Assembly: GCF_000010165.1 (NCBI RefSeq)
Contig: NC_012491.1
Span: forward strand, 811,001-875,000
DNA: 64,000 nucleotides
Direction: 5' to 3'
Origin: Brevibacillus brevis NBRC 100599
GTDB taxonomy: Bacteria; Bacillota; Bacilli; Brevibacillales; Brevibacillaceae
Below, one piece after another: positions 49,603 through 59,042 of this stretch (positions are counted from its first letter, which is position 1; the number at the start of each line of letters is the position of its first letter). Both the position numbers and the translations under genes were made by a program. The notes beneath the pieces were generated by a model. The model saw only the letters and a list, made by a program, of their open reading frames with translations. It made no database searches and had not been told where the DNA came from.

Positions 49603-49851
49603 ATGTTCTGGTTCGTATGGGCTGTCGTCGGTGTGGTCGTTTGGTGGGCAATGAGCTTGATCTGTAAAGGAAAAGCGACAGGATCAGGCTGGTGGGCTTC
49701 GCTCATTGCTGCTCTTTTGGGTAGCTGGCTGGGCGATTTGGTACTGGGTGATTGGCTGTGGATGTGGGCAGGCTTCAACGTCATTGCCGGAGCCATTGGT
49801 GCGGTCGTCATCACTTGGTTGTGGTGTTTGGTGGTGAAGCAATTAAAATAA
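49603..49851 (+). CDS. GlsB/YeaQ/YmgE-family small membrane protein
   Basis: An 82-residue protein with three TM segments and the glycine-rich pattern of transglycosylase-associated (GlsB/YeaQ) proteins: WWAMSLICKGKATGSGWWASLIAALLGSWLGDL, then GFNVIAGAIGAVVITWL. Members are usually part of general stress regulons. GAGAGGGAG lies nine bases before the ATG. The gene ends in a strong terminator at which the second group IIC intron has inserted. Confidence 0.8.
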   Translation: MFWFVWAVVGVVVWWAMSLICKGKATGSGWWASLIAALLGSWLGDLVLGDWLWMWAGFNVIAGAIGAVVITWLWCLVVKQLK

Positions 49852-49877
49852 GCGAAATGATTTCGTATTATAACGAA

Positions 49878-49913
49878 CCAGGGATCGCCCAAATGGGCGG
49901 TTCCTGGTTTTTT
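49878..49913 (+). terminator. Terminator used as target by intron copy 2
   Basis: AACCAGG...GCCC pairs with GGGC...CCTGGTT around AAAT, followed by six Ts. The intron begins three to four bases later. Confidence 0.9.
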
Positions 49914-49915
49914 CA

Positions 49916-51784
49916 GTGCGCCCAGCATGGGCGATAACTCTAGGGTGTAAGTCCCGAACGGGGGTTGGCTGTACCAACCGTTAGCTCAAGGCAAGGGTGT
50001 CTACCGTGAGGTGGAATCTGGAGGAAGCCGGCGGCAAAGTCCCGACCTGAGGTACACGAATCCAATTTGAGGCTGTTGTATTCGGGCGAGTCTGCTGAAC
50101 AAGACGAAGCCCTATACAGCCAAGGAATACAGCAGTAAACTTGGGCAGGTACATGGGATGAAAGTTATCGCTCTTACCTGGGGAGGTCTGCATGAAGTGC
50201 CTTCAAATGTTGGTAACCGTCTCCGTAAGGAGTCGCTGAACATGCAGAAGTCAGCAGAAGCCATAGTACCCAAATAAAGGACGCTTGAACGGGGAAGGGC
50301 TGAACATTAAGTTCGTGATCATACTGTGAAGCAGAATTCCGTAAGGAACTACTCTTGGAGAATAAGGGTGAAGCCCTGAGGGTACAAGAGAGGGCTGAGT
50401 ATTGACCGACAAGACTAGAAGGATGCGTGCGAAGGAAAGGGTATCGTCATGGAGTTGTTGGAGAAAGTCCTATCACGGGAAAATCTATTAGTGGCGCTCG
50501 AAAGAGTGGAGAGAAACAAAGGATCGGCGGGAATCGACAGTGTTTCAACCGAACAACTGCGCGATTATATCCGTGAACACTGGTTAACCATTAAAGAACA
50601 GATTATGAAAGGAACCTATAAACCTTCCCCTGTCCGCAGAGTCGAAATCCCGAAAACTGACGGAGGGGTAAGGTTATTAGGTATTCCTACCGTGATAGAT
50701 CGCTTAATCCAACAAGCCATTCTCCAAGTTCTTACTCCCATATTCGATCCCCACTTTTCAGAATCGAGTTTCGGATTCCGACCGAATCGCAGTGCGCATG
50801 ACGCTATGAGACAGGCACAATCTTATATTTCCGAAGGATATCGCTTTGTCGTAGATATGGACTTAGAGAAATTCTTCGACCGGGTAAATCACGATATTTT
50901 AATGAGTCGGGTTGCCCGAAAAGTAAAAGACAAAGCTTTGTTGAAACTTATTCGCGCATACTTACAAGCAGGCATCATGATCAATGGAGTCTGCCTCTCG
51001 GCAGTAGAAGGCACACCACAAGGTGGCCCGCTTAGTCCGTTATTGGCGAACATCCTGCTTGACGACTTGGATAAAGAGCTGGAAAAGAGAGGACATCGCT
51101 TTTGTAGATATGCAGACGATAGCAACATCTACGTGAAAACAAAGCGGGCGGGAGAACGGGTAAAAGAGAGTATCCAAAACTACTTGGAGAAGGTACTTAA
51201 GCTAAAAGTAAATGAGCAGAAAAGTGCAGTGGATCGACCTTGGAAACGTAAGTTCCTCGGTTTCAGTTTCACTAACGCAAAGCAAGCAAGGATTCGGCTT
51301 CATCCAAAATCACTTCTGAAGTTGAAAGAGAAAATCCGCTTCATCACAAATCCGGTATGGAGCATCTCTATGGATGAAAGGATTGGGAAGCTAAACCAGT
51401 ATCTCATGGGATGGGTTGGATATTTCGCCCTTGCAGATGCAAAGAAAATTCTACAATCCATCGAAGAATGGATACGGCGCAGACTCCGACTTTGCTTGTG
51501 GTCTCAGTGGAAGCGAATAAAAACCCGATATCGAGAACTTCGTTCTCTGGGTTTATCACACGTCCAAGCAATAGAAATTGCAAACACCCGAAAGGGTGCG
51601 TGGCGTTCCACAAAGACTCCTCAAATACACAAAGCCCTCGGAGTTGCATACTGGCAACAACAAGGGCTGAAAAGTTTAGTACAACGATATTCTGTTCTTC
51701 GTCAAGCTTGATGAACCGCCGTATACCGGACGGTACGTACGGTGGTGTGAGAGGACGGGAGTTAGTCACTCCCTCCTACTCGAT
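49916..51784 (+). mobile_element. Group IIC intron, copy 2
   Basis: Same element as at 204-2093, starting GTGCG directly behind a terminator and ending with the domain VI hairpin and CGAT. It is 1869 nt. Compared with copy 1 it lacks 21 nt (601-621 of copy 1) in the RNA domains between domain I and the ORF; I found no other difference while reading, though a base-by-base alignment was not possible. Downstream sequence diverges right after CGATTT, which fixes the 3-prime end. Both copies point the same way. Confidence 0.9.
50449..51711 (+). CDS. ltrA: Group II intron reverse transcriptase/maturase, copy 2
   Basis: A 420-residue protein identical, as far as read, to the copy at 758-2020: RT domain with YADD at 221-224, maturase region, no endonuclease domain. 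It lacks any disabling mutation, so it should supply splicing and mobility function for both intron copies. The loss of 21 nt in the adjacent ribozyme domain does not touch the ORF or its GAAAGGG ribosome binding site. Confidence 0.95.
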   Translation: MELLEKVLSRENLLVALERVERNKGSAGIDSVSTEQLRDYIREHWLTIKEQIMKGTYKPSPVRRVEIPKTDGGVRLLGIPTVIDRLIQQAILQVLTPIFDPHFSESSFGFRPNRSAHDAMRQAQSYISEGYRFVVDMDLEKFFDRVNHDILMSRVARKVKDKALLKLIRAYLQAGIMINGVCLSAVEGTPQGGPLSPLLANILLDDLDKELEKRGHRFCRYADDSNIYVKTKRAGERVKESIQNYLEKVLKLKVNEQKSAVDRPWKRKFLGFSFTNAKQARIRLHPKSLLKLKEKIRFITNPVWSISMDERIGKLNQYLMGWVGYFALADAKKILQSIEEWIRRRLRLCLWSQWKRIKTRYRELRSLGLSHVQAIEIANTRKGAWRSTKTPQIHKALGVAYWQQQGLKSLVQRYSVLRQA

Positions 51785-51796
51785 TTGGTTACTTTA

Positions 51797-52296
51797 TATG
51801 TGGCTGCGGTGGGGAGAAGAATATTTCCAGTCTAGGCTTCAGTGCTCCGTCCCGCTGGGGGTCAAGACTGCCCGCTCCGAAGGGATTCGCGGGGAAACGC
51901 AAAAGTGGTAGCCGCTACGTCGTATGGGCACGGTTGCGTTTCTATTTCCCGCGAATCCCTTCTCCGCTCGGTAGGACTTCACAATTCGCTACGTCTGGAA
52001 ATATTCTTCTCTAGCGTAACGAGAGTGCATTCTTCAATCTTTTAAGGCATTAAAAACTCGTTTAGAACAGATAGCTCGCAGAGGAAACAGGAGAAATAAG
52101 CGAAGATCTTAGGGACACCGACTGAGACGCAATGCAAAAAGCGAAACACGCTCTTAAGCGTCCACCTCTGAAATAACTTCGAGGAAGAGACCACTTTGGA
52201 CGCGGTTTCGCTTTTTGCATGGAGTCGGGCAGTCAATCCCCCAGGGGGTGGCCCTAGAAGCTGAGCGTTTTCTCCTGTTTCCTCCCCACCACTACA
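51797..52296. repeat. Long nested-hairpin repeats, units 2 and 3 (paired)
   Basis: Two hairpin units side by side, bounded by GGTGGGGAGAA and TTTCCTCCCCACC. Unit 2: AGAAGAATATTTCCAG (51815-51830) faces its complement at 51995-52010, with an inner GAAGGGATTCGCGGG pair. Unit 3: GGAAACAGGAGAAA (52083-52096) faces 52269-52282, with inner ATGCAAAAAGCGAAAC (52132-52147) facing 52205-52220. The same pair recurs at 60404-60884. This fills most of the 657-bp gap between intron and tcyP. No ORF. Confidence 0.85.
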
Positions 52297-52354
52297 GCTG
52301 GACATTTATGTACCTCTATAAGACAGTTTGGAATAATACAAATACAATTCATAC

Positions 52355-52384
52355 TTGACCAGTAGGGATTGTTGGTAATATAAC
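52355..52384 (+). promoter_or_regulatory. Promoter of tcyP
   Basis: TTGACC (52355-52360) and TATAAC (52379-52384) are 18 bp apart, about 55 bp upstream of the start codon. In Bacillus, tcyP is repressed by CymR, but I cannot assign a CymR site with confidence here. Confidence 0.5.
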
Positions 52385-52441
52385 TATATCTATACCGAAT
52401 ACAATAATGAGAGGTACATAGAACGAAAGGGAGGGGAATAT

Positions 52442-53827
52442 ATGTCAACGTTATTGATCATCGTAAACATTGTTTTGTTGCTCTTATTCATTACTGGATT
52501 GTACGCCATGCAAAAGAAGCATATTTCTTTTTCCAAGCGGGTATTTGTCGGCCTCGGACTCGGGATTTTATTTGGACTCATTTTGCAATACATATACGGA
52601 GCCAAATCGGACGTACTCAAATCCACCATCGAATGGTACAACATTGTAGGGAAAGGCTATGTGAAGCTGCTTCAAATGATCGTAATGCCACTGGTATTCA
52701 TATCTATTTTATCGGCTTTCACCAAAATGAAACTAACCAATAACATTGGAAAAATCAGTACACTGATTATCGGACTTTTGGTAGCGACGACTGCTGTCGC
52801 GGCAGCAATCGGGATTTCGACTACCTTGGCATTTAATCTCGATGGCGCACAATTCCAGCAGGGGGATGCGGAATCCGCTCGGATCGAACAGGTAGAGCAG
52901 CGCTTGGGTGATATCCAGAATTTGAGCATGCCAGCGAAAATCCTGGAGCTGCTTCCTGCGAATCCGTTCCTCGATCTAACTGGAGATCGGGCGACTTCCA
53001 CGATTGCCGTCGTGATTTTCTCTGCGATTATCGGTGTTGCGTATTTAGGGGTAAAACGCAAAAATCCGGAGCAAGCTGAATTGTTTGCGAAAATCGTGGA
53101 CGCATTCCATGCCATCACTATGCGTATCGTGACATTGATCTTGCGCCTGACGCCATATGGTGTACTGGCAATCATGATCAGAGTCGCAGCTACCAGCGAT
53201 TACAATGCCATCTGGCAGCTGGGCAAGTTCGTTGTCGCATCGTATGTGGCGCTGATCATCATGTTTATCATTCATTTGTTGCTGTTGACGTTTGCAGGAT
53301 TGAATCCAATCACCTATGTGAAAAAAGCATTCCCTGTCCTGACATTCGCCTTCACTTCACGTACGAGCGCGGGTGCGCTGCCGCTGAATGTAAAAACGCA
53401 GCAAAGCATGGGAGTTCCTGAAGGAATTGCCAACTTCGCAGGCTCCTTTGGACTCTCCATCGGACAAAACGGTTGCGCAGGTACGTATCCAGCCATGCTG
53501 GCTGTCATGGTAGCACCTATCGCAGGAATTGATCCGCTGACACCATCTTTCATCCTGACACTGATCGCAGTTGTGGCACTCAGCTCCTTCGGGGTTGCAG
53601 GCGTAGGGGGCGGGGCGACCTTTGCAGCACTGCTCGTCTTGTCCACGATGAATTTGCCAATTGCCATTGTCGGTCTGCTCATCTCCGTTGAGCCACTAAT
53701 TGACATGGGCCGCACAGCGCTAAACGTAAGCGGAAGCATGACCTCCGGACTTTTGACGAGCAGAGTGACGAAAGAACTGGATACCAATGCTTACCACGGA
53801 AACGACCAAAAAACGCTGACTGTGTAA
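52442..53827 (+). CDS. tcyP: L-cystine symporter TcyP
   Basis: A 461-residue sodium:dicarboxylate-type symporter, nearly collinear with B. subtilis TcyP (463 aa): YAMQKKHISFSKRVFVGLGLGILFGLILQYIYG, KLLQMIVMPLVFISILSAFTK, QQGDAESARIE, NPFLDLTGDRATSTI, then the signature SFGLSIGQNGCAGTYPAMLAVMVAP and FGVAGVGGGATFAALLVLS hairpin-loop motifs. Eight TM helices and two re-entrant loops are expected. It imports cystine for sulfur supply. AAAGGGAGGGG precedes the ATG. It is monocistronic, lying between hairpin-repeat units. Confidence 0.92.
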   Translation: MSTLLIIVNIVLLLLFITGLYAMQKKHISFSKRVFVGLGLGILFGLILQYIYGAKSDVLKSTIEWYNIVGKGYVKLLQMIVMPLVFISILSAFTKMKLTNNIGKISTLIIGLLVATTAVAAAIGISTTLAFNLDGAQFQQGDAESARIEQVEQRLGDIQNLSMPAKILELLPANPFLDLTGDRATSTIAVVIFSAIIGVAYLGVKRKNPEQAELFAKIVDAFHAITMRIVTLILRLTPYGVLAIMIRVAATSDYNAIWQLGKFVVASYVALIIMFIIHLLLLTFAGLNPITYVKKAFPVLTFAFTSRTSAGALPLNVKTQQSMGVPEGIANFAGSFGLSIGQNGCAGTYPAMLAVMVAPIAGIDPLTPSFILTLIAVVALSSFGVAGVGGGATFAALLVLSTMNLPIAIVGLLISVEPLIDMGRTALNVSGSMTSGLLTSRVTKELDTNAYHGNDQKTLTV

Positions 53828-53834
53828 ATGTAAT

Positions 53835-53880
53835 AAAACAGGCTGTACCGTCTATCCAGACAGGTACAGCCTGTTTTATT
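53835..53880 (+). terminator. Terminator of tcyP
   Basis: AAAACAGGCTGTACC pairs exactly with GGTACAGCCTGTTTT around a 13-nt loop, then ATTTG. Confidence 0.85.
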
Positions 53881-53907
53881 TGTGTTATGTGTTTTCAAGA
53901 AACTCGT

Positions 53908-54145
53908 GAATACAAAGGTTTCGGAGAGGAAGAGAAAAACGGAGCGACCGGAGGCCTTGGCACGCCTACCTAGTCGAAACGGAAAAAAGCGGTACACGCT
54001 TGTCGACCAACCTCTTCCCTGAGAAGCTTCCGCCCATCGGGTGGCTTTTGGTCGACGTACCGCTTTTTGGAGTGGAGACGGATATCTCCGCTTCCTCGTT
54101 GGCGTGCCACGAACGGAGGAAGCCCGTTTTTCTCTTCCCCACCAC
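53908..54145. repeat. Long nested-hairpin repeat, unit 4
   Basis: GGAAGAGAAAAACGG (53928-53942) faces its exact complement at 54124-54138, with an inner AAAAAGCGGTAC (53984-53995) facing 54057-54068 and TGTCGACCAA facing TTGGTCGACG. It ends CTTCCCCACCAC like units 3 and 6. The sequence of the arms differs from the other units, but order, spacing and border match. It sits between the convergent tcyP and oligopeptide-binding genes and has no ORF. Confidence 0.75.
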
Positions 54146-54166
54146 TATGTTCGCACAAAACCTGCC

Positions 54167-55798
54167 CTATTGAGTAATTGAGGTGTACTTGAAGTAAGCA
54201 CCACCAAGCGGGAAGATGATGAAATCCTTCACCTTATCGTTTTTCACATAAGGGCTTCCACGGAAGTTGATTGGAGCCAACGGCATTTCCTCCATAAGAA
54301 TCGTTTCCGCTTCTAACAGGATTTTTTTCCGCGCATCCAGATCAGGCTCGTTGTAGCTCTTGTCGATCAGCTCTTTAAACTTGGCATTTTCCCAATCCGG
54401 GTGGTTGTTTCCGCCCGTTTTATCGCGGAACATCTCCAGGAAGTTGATCGGGTCGTTGAAGTCTGCGCCCCATTGGAAACGGATCATGTCAAAGTTCGCT
54501 TGCGATCTCATGTCGCGGTACACCTTCAGCTCCGCTGTGTACAGCTTGACGTCAACACCGAGTGCTTTTTTCCACTGATCTTGCAGGGCTTCTGCCAGTT
54601 TTTTATTGGTATCATTCGTGTCAAACGTGTAGGTAACGGTCGGGAAGGTCGAGAGTCCGAGCTCCTTCATACCTTCATCCAGTAATGCTTTGGCTTTCGC
54701 CTGGTCTTCTTTAAAGTAGCCGTCTGGTTTTAATCCCATGGAAGTCGGTACCCAACCATAAGCGGCTGGAACACCCGTCTGCAAAATATTGTCGATGATT
54801 TCCTGACGGTTGATGGCATAAGCGAACGCTTGGCGAATTTTTTTGTTGTTGAACGGTGGTTTGTTTGTATTAAAAACAACGGATTGCGTGCCGGGATTAT
54901 CCGCGACCATCAGCTTGCCTGCATCTTTGAGTGTAGGGATTGCGTCGGTCGGAAGTGTTGAGGCAGGATAGCCGCCCCAGTCGATGTCGCCATTTTCAAA
55001 CATGGAGAACGCTGTATTGTTGTCCTCGATCATAGCAATTTCGATTCGGTCGAGCTTGACGTTGTCTTTGTCCCAGTAGTTCGGGTTTTTCGTAAAGACG
55101 ATTCTGCTTTTATGCTCCCACTTGTCCATGATGAATGGACCATTTCCCACGATGGTTTTCGCTTCATTCGCCCATTTCGGGTTTCCTTCCAGCGTTTTTT
55201 GATGCAACGGGAAGAGGGTCGGGAAGAAGGTTAGCTCACGGAAAAACGGAGTGGGTGACTTCAAGTTGAATTCGACGGTGTAGTCGTCTACAGCCTTGAC
55301 GCCTACATCCTCTGCTTTGCCTTTTCCCGTATTGTACTCCTCTCCTCCTTTAATGTAATAAAGCTGATAGGCATACTCAGACGCTGTTTTCGGATCGAGG
55401 TTGCGTTTGATCGCATAGACGAAGTCATGGGCGGTGACGGCGTCTCCGTTGCTCCATTTGGCGTCCTTGCGAATTTTGAAGGTGTAGTTCATGTAATCCG
55501 GCGAGTTGGTAAAGCTCTCAGCCGTTGCATTGACGAGTTGCCCATTCAGATCATAGCTGGTCAAGCCCTCAAAGGCAGCATAAATCATGTCAAACGAATC
55601 CGCGTCGACGGCGATCCCAGGGTCCATCGAAGGAGGCTCGCTGTTAATACTCCATTTTAACACCATCGGCTCTGCTTTTGTCGCTTCTGCAGGTGTAGTG
55701 GAGCCAGTGGGTTCAGCAGGTGCGGAAGAGTTCGAGCACCCCGCTAGTACCCCGAAAAGCAAGGTAAGACAGGTTGCAATTGCCAGTCCCTTTTTCAT
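54167..55798 (-). CDS. Oligopeptide ABC transporter substrate-binding lipoprotein
   Basis: A 543-residue lipoprotein of the SBP_bac_5 family (OppA/DppE). Box FGVLAGCS with Cys21, then a Thr/Ala-rich linker. The domain opens with LKWSINSEPPSMDPGIAVDADSFDMIYAAFEGL and shows the family landmarks FKIRKDAKWSNGDAVTAHDFVYAIKR, IVGNGPFIMDKWEHKSRIVFTKNPNYWD and IRQAFAYAINRQEI. It captures short peptides outside the membrane. No permease or ATPase gene adjoins, so it is an orphan receptor for an Opp/Dpp system elsewhere. Such systems also import signalling peptides, of interest given the two peptide genes in this window. Confidence 0.88.
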   Translation of the reverse strand: MKKGLAIATCLTLLFGVLAGCSNSSAPAEPTGSTTPAEATKAEPMVLKWSINSEPPSMDPGIAVDADSFDMIYAAFEGLTSYDLNGQLVNATAESFTNSPDYMNYTFKIRKDAKWSNGDAVTAHDFVYAIKRNLDPKTASEYAYQLYYIKGGEEYNTGKGKAEDVGVKAVDDYTVEFNLKSPTPFFRELTFFPTLFPLHQKTLEGNPKWANEAKTIVGNGPFIMDKWEHKSRIVFTKNPNYWDKDNVKLDRIEIAMIEDNNTAFSMFENGDIDWGGYPASTLPTDAIPTLKDAGKLMVADNPGTQSVVFNTNKPPFNNKKIRQAFAYAINRQEIIDNILQTGVPAAYGWVPTSMGLKPDGYFKEDQAKAKALLDEGMKELGLSTFPTVTYTFDTNDTNKKLAEALQDQWKKALGVDVKLYTAELKVYRDMRSQANFDMIRFQWGADFNDPINFLEMFRDKTGGNNHPDWENAKFKELIDKSYNEPDLDARKKILLEAETILMEEMPLAPINFRGSPYVKNDKVKDFIIFPLGGAYFKYTSITQ

Positions 55799-56021
55799 AA
55801 ATACCCCCCTAAAAATGATAGAAAACGTATATTCAGAATATTTGCTAGTGTTTTCAATAGCAAAGGAATTTTTTTAGTTTCTCGATAAAAAATATTTATT
55901 TATGTCGTTGATAGAATAGGAATAACAAGAGGAATTGATAGATTTTTCTTAAAAATTTACTCGTTTTTAAAATTATGGTATATTCTGGTAGATTTTAATG
56001 ACAGGAGAGGTGGGAATCACT

Positions 56022-56585
56022 TTGTTCAAGAAAATGGTTTTTTCAGCATTGAGTGTAGCCGTATTTTCCGCAGTGCTAACGTCTCCGATTCAAGCCGCAA
56101 ACACATCATCTAGTGTTGATGCGCAGAGAGAACATTCATCCGTTTCTGCTAGATGGAGCTCACAGGAGGAATGGATTCGAAAATCTGCTGCTGTCCCGGC
56201 AGGTTGGGTGGTCATTCGTGAAGATCTCGGTTCCAAGCTCATTAAAAATACAGCAGGTGCTCCCTATGGTGCGGAATTACGAGTTAGCAAATATTCTCCC
56301 GTTCCAGCGGGATGGGTAGTTTTAAGAGATGAAGTAGATGGTCGAGTGATCAAATATGTAATAGGAGCATCTTATCGTACGGAGTTCAATGTGACCAAGT
56401 TCTCCCCCATTCCAACTGGATGGGTTGTATCGCGAGAAAATTATGATAGCAAGACGATCATGAATGTCGTTGGAGCTCCTTATGGCACCGTATTATTAGT
56501 AAGCAAATATTCACCTGTTCCGCCAGGATGGGTTTACGAGCGAGAAGTGGCTGCTGGCATGTACATTAAAAACTTGAATCGCTAG
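56022..56585 (+). CDS. Secreted tandem-repeat protein (P-x-GWVV-x-R repeats), second paralogue
   Basis: A 187-residue exported protein. The TTG at 56022 is eight bases after AGGTGG and gives a signal peptide ending IQAAN; the longer frame from 55998 starts inside that site. The mature region has four units of about 37 residues with the core P-x-GWVV-x-R (VPAGWVVIREDL, VPAGWVVLRDEV, IPTGWVVSRENY, VPPGWVYEREVA). Each core is followed by a hydrophobic segment with I-K/M-N, then G-A-P/S-Y and S-K-Y/F-S-P. The repeat is related to that at 35600-36166 but more diverged. Function is unknown. Its own terminator follows. Confidence 0.8.
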   Translation: MFKKMVFSALSVAVFSAVLTSPIQAANTSSSVDAQREHSSVSARWSSQEEWIRKSAAVPAGWVVIREDLGSKLIKNTAGAPYGAELRVSKYSPVPAGWVVLRDEVDGRVIKYVIGASYRTEFNVTKFSPIPTGWVVSRENYDSKTIMNVVGAPYGTVLLVSKYSPVPPGWVYEREVAAGMYIKNLNR

Positions 56586-56604
56586 AAGTCGTATAAAACA
56601 TGAG

Positions 56605-56650
56605 AGAAAGAACTGATGGATAAGGTGTATATAACCATCAGTTCTTTTTA
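56605..56650 (+). terminator. Terminator after repeat-protein gene
   Basis: AAAGAACTGATGG pairs with CCATCAGTTCTTT across a 15-nt loop and is followed by TTTAATTTT. Confidence 0.85.
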
Positions 56651-56666
56651 ATTTTATCATAATAAG

Positions 56667-58068
56667 TCGAGAAGACTCCCACTTCTACGTCTTGCATCGC
56701 TTGGCGAAAGTGGGAGATGAATCGGCAATGCAAAGAAAGAACGACTGCTTTCTCAGTCGCCTTTGTACTATTGGAAAAATCATGCAATAGATATAGAACG
56801 TACGTTCTTGATGTGGTAAACTCCTCCTAGGAGGAGGTGAATATTGTGCTATGTAAAGAAGCGTTCCGGTTTCGCATTTTTACCACGCATGAACAAGCTG
56901 TACTCATCTCGAAAACATTGGGTTGCAGCCGCTTTGTGTTCAATCGATTTCTTGCTCGGTGGAACGAAACCTACAAACAAACGGGCAAGGGGTTAACCTA
57001 CCACTCATGTTCGGCTCAACTACCACCGTTAAAAAAGGAATTTCCCTAGCTCCAAGAAGTGGATAGCACCGCTATTCAATCCTCCCTTCAAAACCTCGCA
57101 GATGGATTCATACGATTTCTCAAGAAACAAAATGAAGCGCCGCGTTTCAAAAGCAAAAAGAATCAAGTCCATTCGTATACGACGATACATACGAATGGAA
57201 ACATCCGGATCAACAGGAACCAAATCAGACTGCCGAAGCTTGGCTGGGTGAAATTTGCCAAATCCAGAGAAGTAGAAGGGCGGATTCTAAACGTCACGGT
57301 GCGAAGAATCCAACTGGGAAATATTTTGTTTCGGTGCTTTGTGAAGTCCCTTACTCTTCGTATGTTCAAGTGGATAAAAAGAAAAGCATTGGCATCGACC
57401 TCGGTCTCAAAGATTTTGCTACATTTTCCACGGGGGAAAAGATCCGCAATCCTAAGTACCTTCGCTTGTATGAAAAGAAACTGATTCAATGGCAAAAGAA
57501 ACTGTCCCGCAGGCAGAGAGGCGGGAACAATCATGAAAAAGCGAGAAGAAAAGTAGCCATCTGGCATGAAAAAGTAGCCAACACCCGAAAAGACTTCTTA
57601 CAGAAACTGTCCACCAGACTGATTCGCGAAAACCAAGTAATCTGTTTGGAGGATTTGCAAGTGAGTAACCTGATCAAGAATCACAAGCTGGCCAAAAGTA
57701 TGGCGGATGCGTCATGGTCCACCTTTCGTGACATGCTTGTCTACAAAGCTGAATGGTATGGACGAACGATCTCTTTTGTAGGGAAACAATTTCCTTCCAG
57801 CCAACTCTGCTCCACTCCCAACTGCGGGAATCGTAACACAGACGTTAAGAACCTGAACTTACGTGCATGGACATGTTCCCACTGTGGGACACTGCATGAC
57901 CGTGACGAGAATGCCGCCATCAATATCGAGTGTGAAGGACTTCGCTTGTTGTGAGAAACAACTTAACTGTCGGGACGACAGGGATAGCTTGGCTGACTTC
58001 ACTTCAGTAGAAGTGACTACCCAAGAATCCCCCACCTCTAAGCGGTAGCGTAGGTGGAGGGAGTGTTC
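56667..58068 (+). mobile_element. IS200/IS605-type element with tnpB only (IS1341-like)
   Basis: The left end carries a subterminal hairpin (CTCCCACTT at 56676 pairing with AAGTGGGAG at 56708). The right end carries a second one (CCCCCACCT at 58029 pairing with AGGTGGAGGG at 58052), the position where the guide RNA scaffold of TnpB elements lies. There is no tnpA (Y1 transposase) and no terminal inverted repeat, as in this family. The element sits directly upstream of the NAD(P)-binding gene and may have separated it from its original promoter. Exact ends are approximate. Confidence 0.7.
56837..57954 (+). pseudogene. tnpB: TnpB RNA-guided nuclease gene, inactivated
   Basis: Reads as one TnpB of about 370 residues with two lesions. 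An in-frame TAG at 57047-57049 interrupts KKEFP-x-LQEVDSTA where family members have Trp (TGG to TAG). Near 57310 one base is lost, so that VTVRR continues in another frame as [10 protein letters not shown]. All catalytic parts are still legible: RuvC Asp in [10 protein letters not shown], Glu in VICLEDLQV, zinc ribbon C-x4-C then C-x2-C (CSTPNC, CSHCG) and last Asp in [10 protein letters not shown]. The reading starts at GTG after GGAGGAGG. It is not expected to make full-length nuclease. Confidence 0.85.
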
Positions 58069-58131
58069 AATAGAGAAAATAAGGCAATGTGTGAAATGAA
58101 CTTTGGGCCGCAGGGAAAAGGGGGCAAAAGC

Positions 58132-58947
58132 ATGTCAATCCTCATCACAGGAGCAACGGGCAAACTAGGGAGCTTGATTATCGAGCAGCTTTTAAAAAGG
58201 GTGGAAAGAGAACGCCTCATTGCCTGTGTGCACAGACTGGACAAAGCGATACAGTTAAGAGAATTGGGAATCGAGGTAAGACAGGCGGATTATGATGACC
58301 CTCTGTCTCTGGAACGCTCTTTTGCGGGCGGCTCGAAGCTTTTGTTTATTTCTAGCCCGCACACGGATGATACCGTTCGTGTACGACAGCATAGTCATGT
58401 CATAGAAGCGGCGAAAAAAGCAAATATCACTCACCTGGTGTATACCAGCTTTGCCTTTTTGGAAAAGGCAAATATCTCGCTCACGCATCTTCATTTAGCT
58501 ACGGAACACGCCATTCGCACGACAGGGATACCGTATACGTTTCTGCGGAATGGACTTTACAGTGATGTGATTGCGGCATTTGGTATTCAGCAGGCAATCG
58601 AAACAGGAGAGCTCATTACATACCCTGGCAAGTGGAGCTTTCACACAGTGACACGCGAGGATCTTTCATTGGCTGCTGCCACTGTCATCAGCACAGAGGG
58701 GCACGAAAATCAGACTTACGAGCTTACGGCTTCCCGAGCTTGGAATTTCGTAGAGCTGGCTGAGGTGTTGGCGGCACGGACAGGGAAATCCATCAGGCAT
58801 CGGGAGGACCCTGTTGCAGAAAGTTGGCTGTATCACTTCTTGATGCAAATTGATGCGAGTAGCACGACGACGGATTTGGAGAGAATCATCGGCAAGCCTA
58901 CTGCTTCACTCGAGCAAATGGTTAGGCAAATCATGGAGCAAGCGTAG
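58132..58947 (+). CDS. NmrA-like NAD(P)-binding protein (QorB type)
   Basis: A 271-residue atypical short-chain dehydrogenase. The ATG at 58132 has AAGGGGGC upstream and begins MSILITGATGKLGSLII, the glycine-rich nucleotide loop. A longer frame from 58054 starts in the tnpB element's end and is rejected. Other landmarks are FISSPHTDDTVRVRQHSHVIEAAKKANITHLVYTSF and the NGLYSD substrate region. QorB-type members reduce quinones, while other NmrA-like proteins are redox sensors. The gene stands alone and its native promoter may have been displaced by the element. Confidence 0.8.
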   Translation: MSILITGATGKLGSLIIEQLLKRVERERLIACVHRLDKAIQLRELGIEVRQADYDDPLSLERSFAGGSKLLFISSPHTDDTVRVRQHSHVIEAAKKANITHLVYTSFAFLEKANISLTHLHLATEHAIRTTGIPYTFLRNGLYSDVIAAFGIQQAIETGELITYPGKWSFHTVTREDLSLAAATVISTEGHENQTYELTASRAWNFVELAEVLAARTGKSIRHREDPVAESWLYHFLMQIDASSTTTDLERIIGKPTASLEQMVRQIMEQA

Positions 58948-59042
58948 TGCAGCGTGCTTGGCATCCAGTAGACAAAGAAAACGGCACATGATATGAATGA
59001 GGAAAAGGTGTCGATCATGACGAGGTAGGAGATAACGCCCTT

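Noticed and set aside
52300..52441. T-box or S-box leader in front of tcyP
   Set aside because: No T-box or SAM-riboswitch core motifs and no terminator in the short leader; a simple promoter explains the region.
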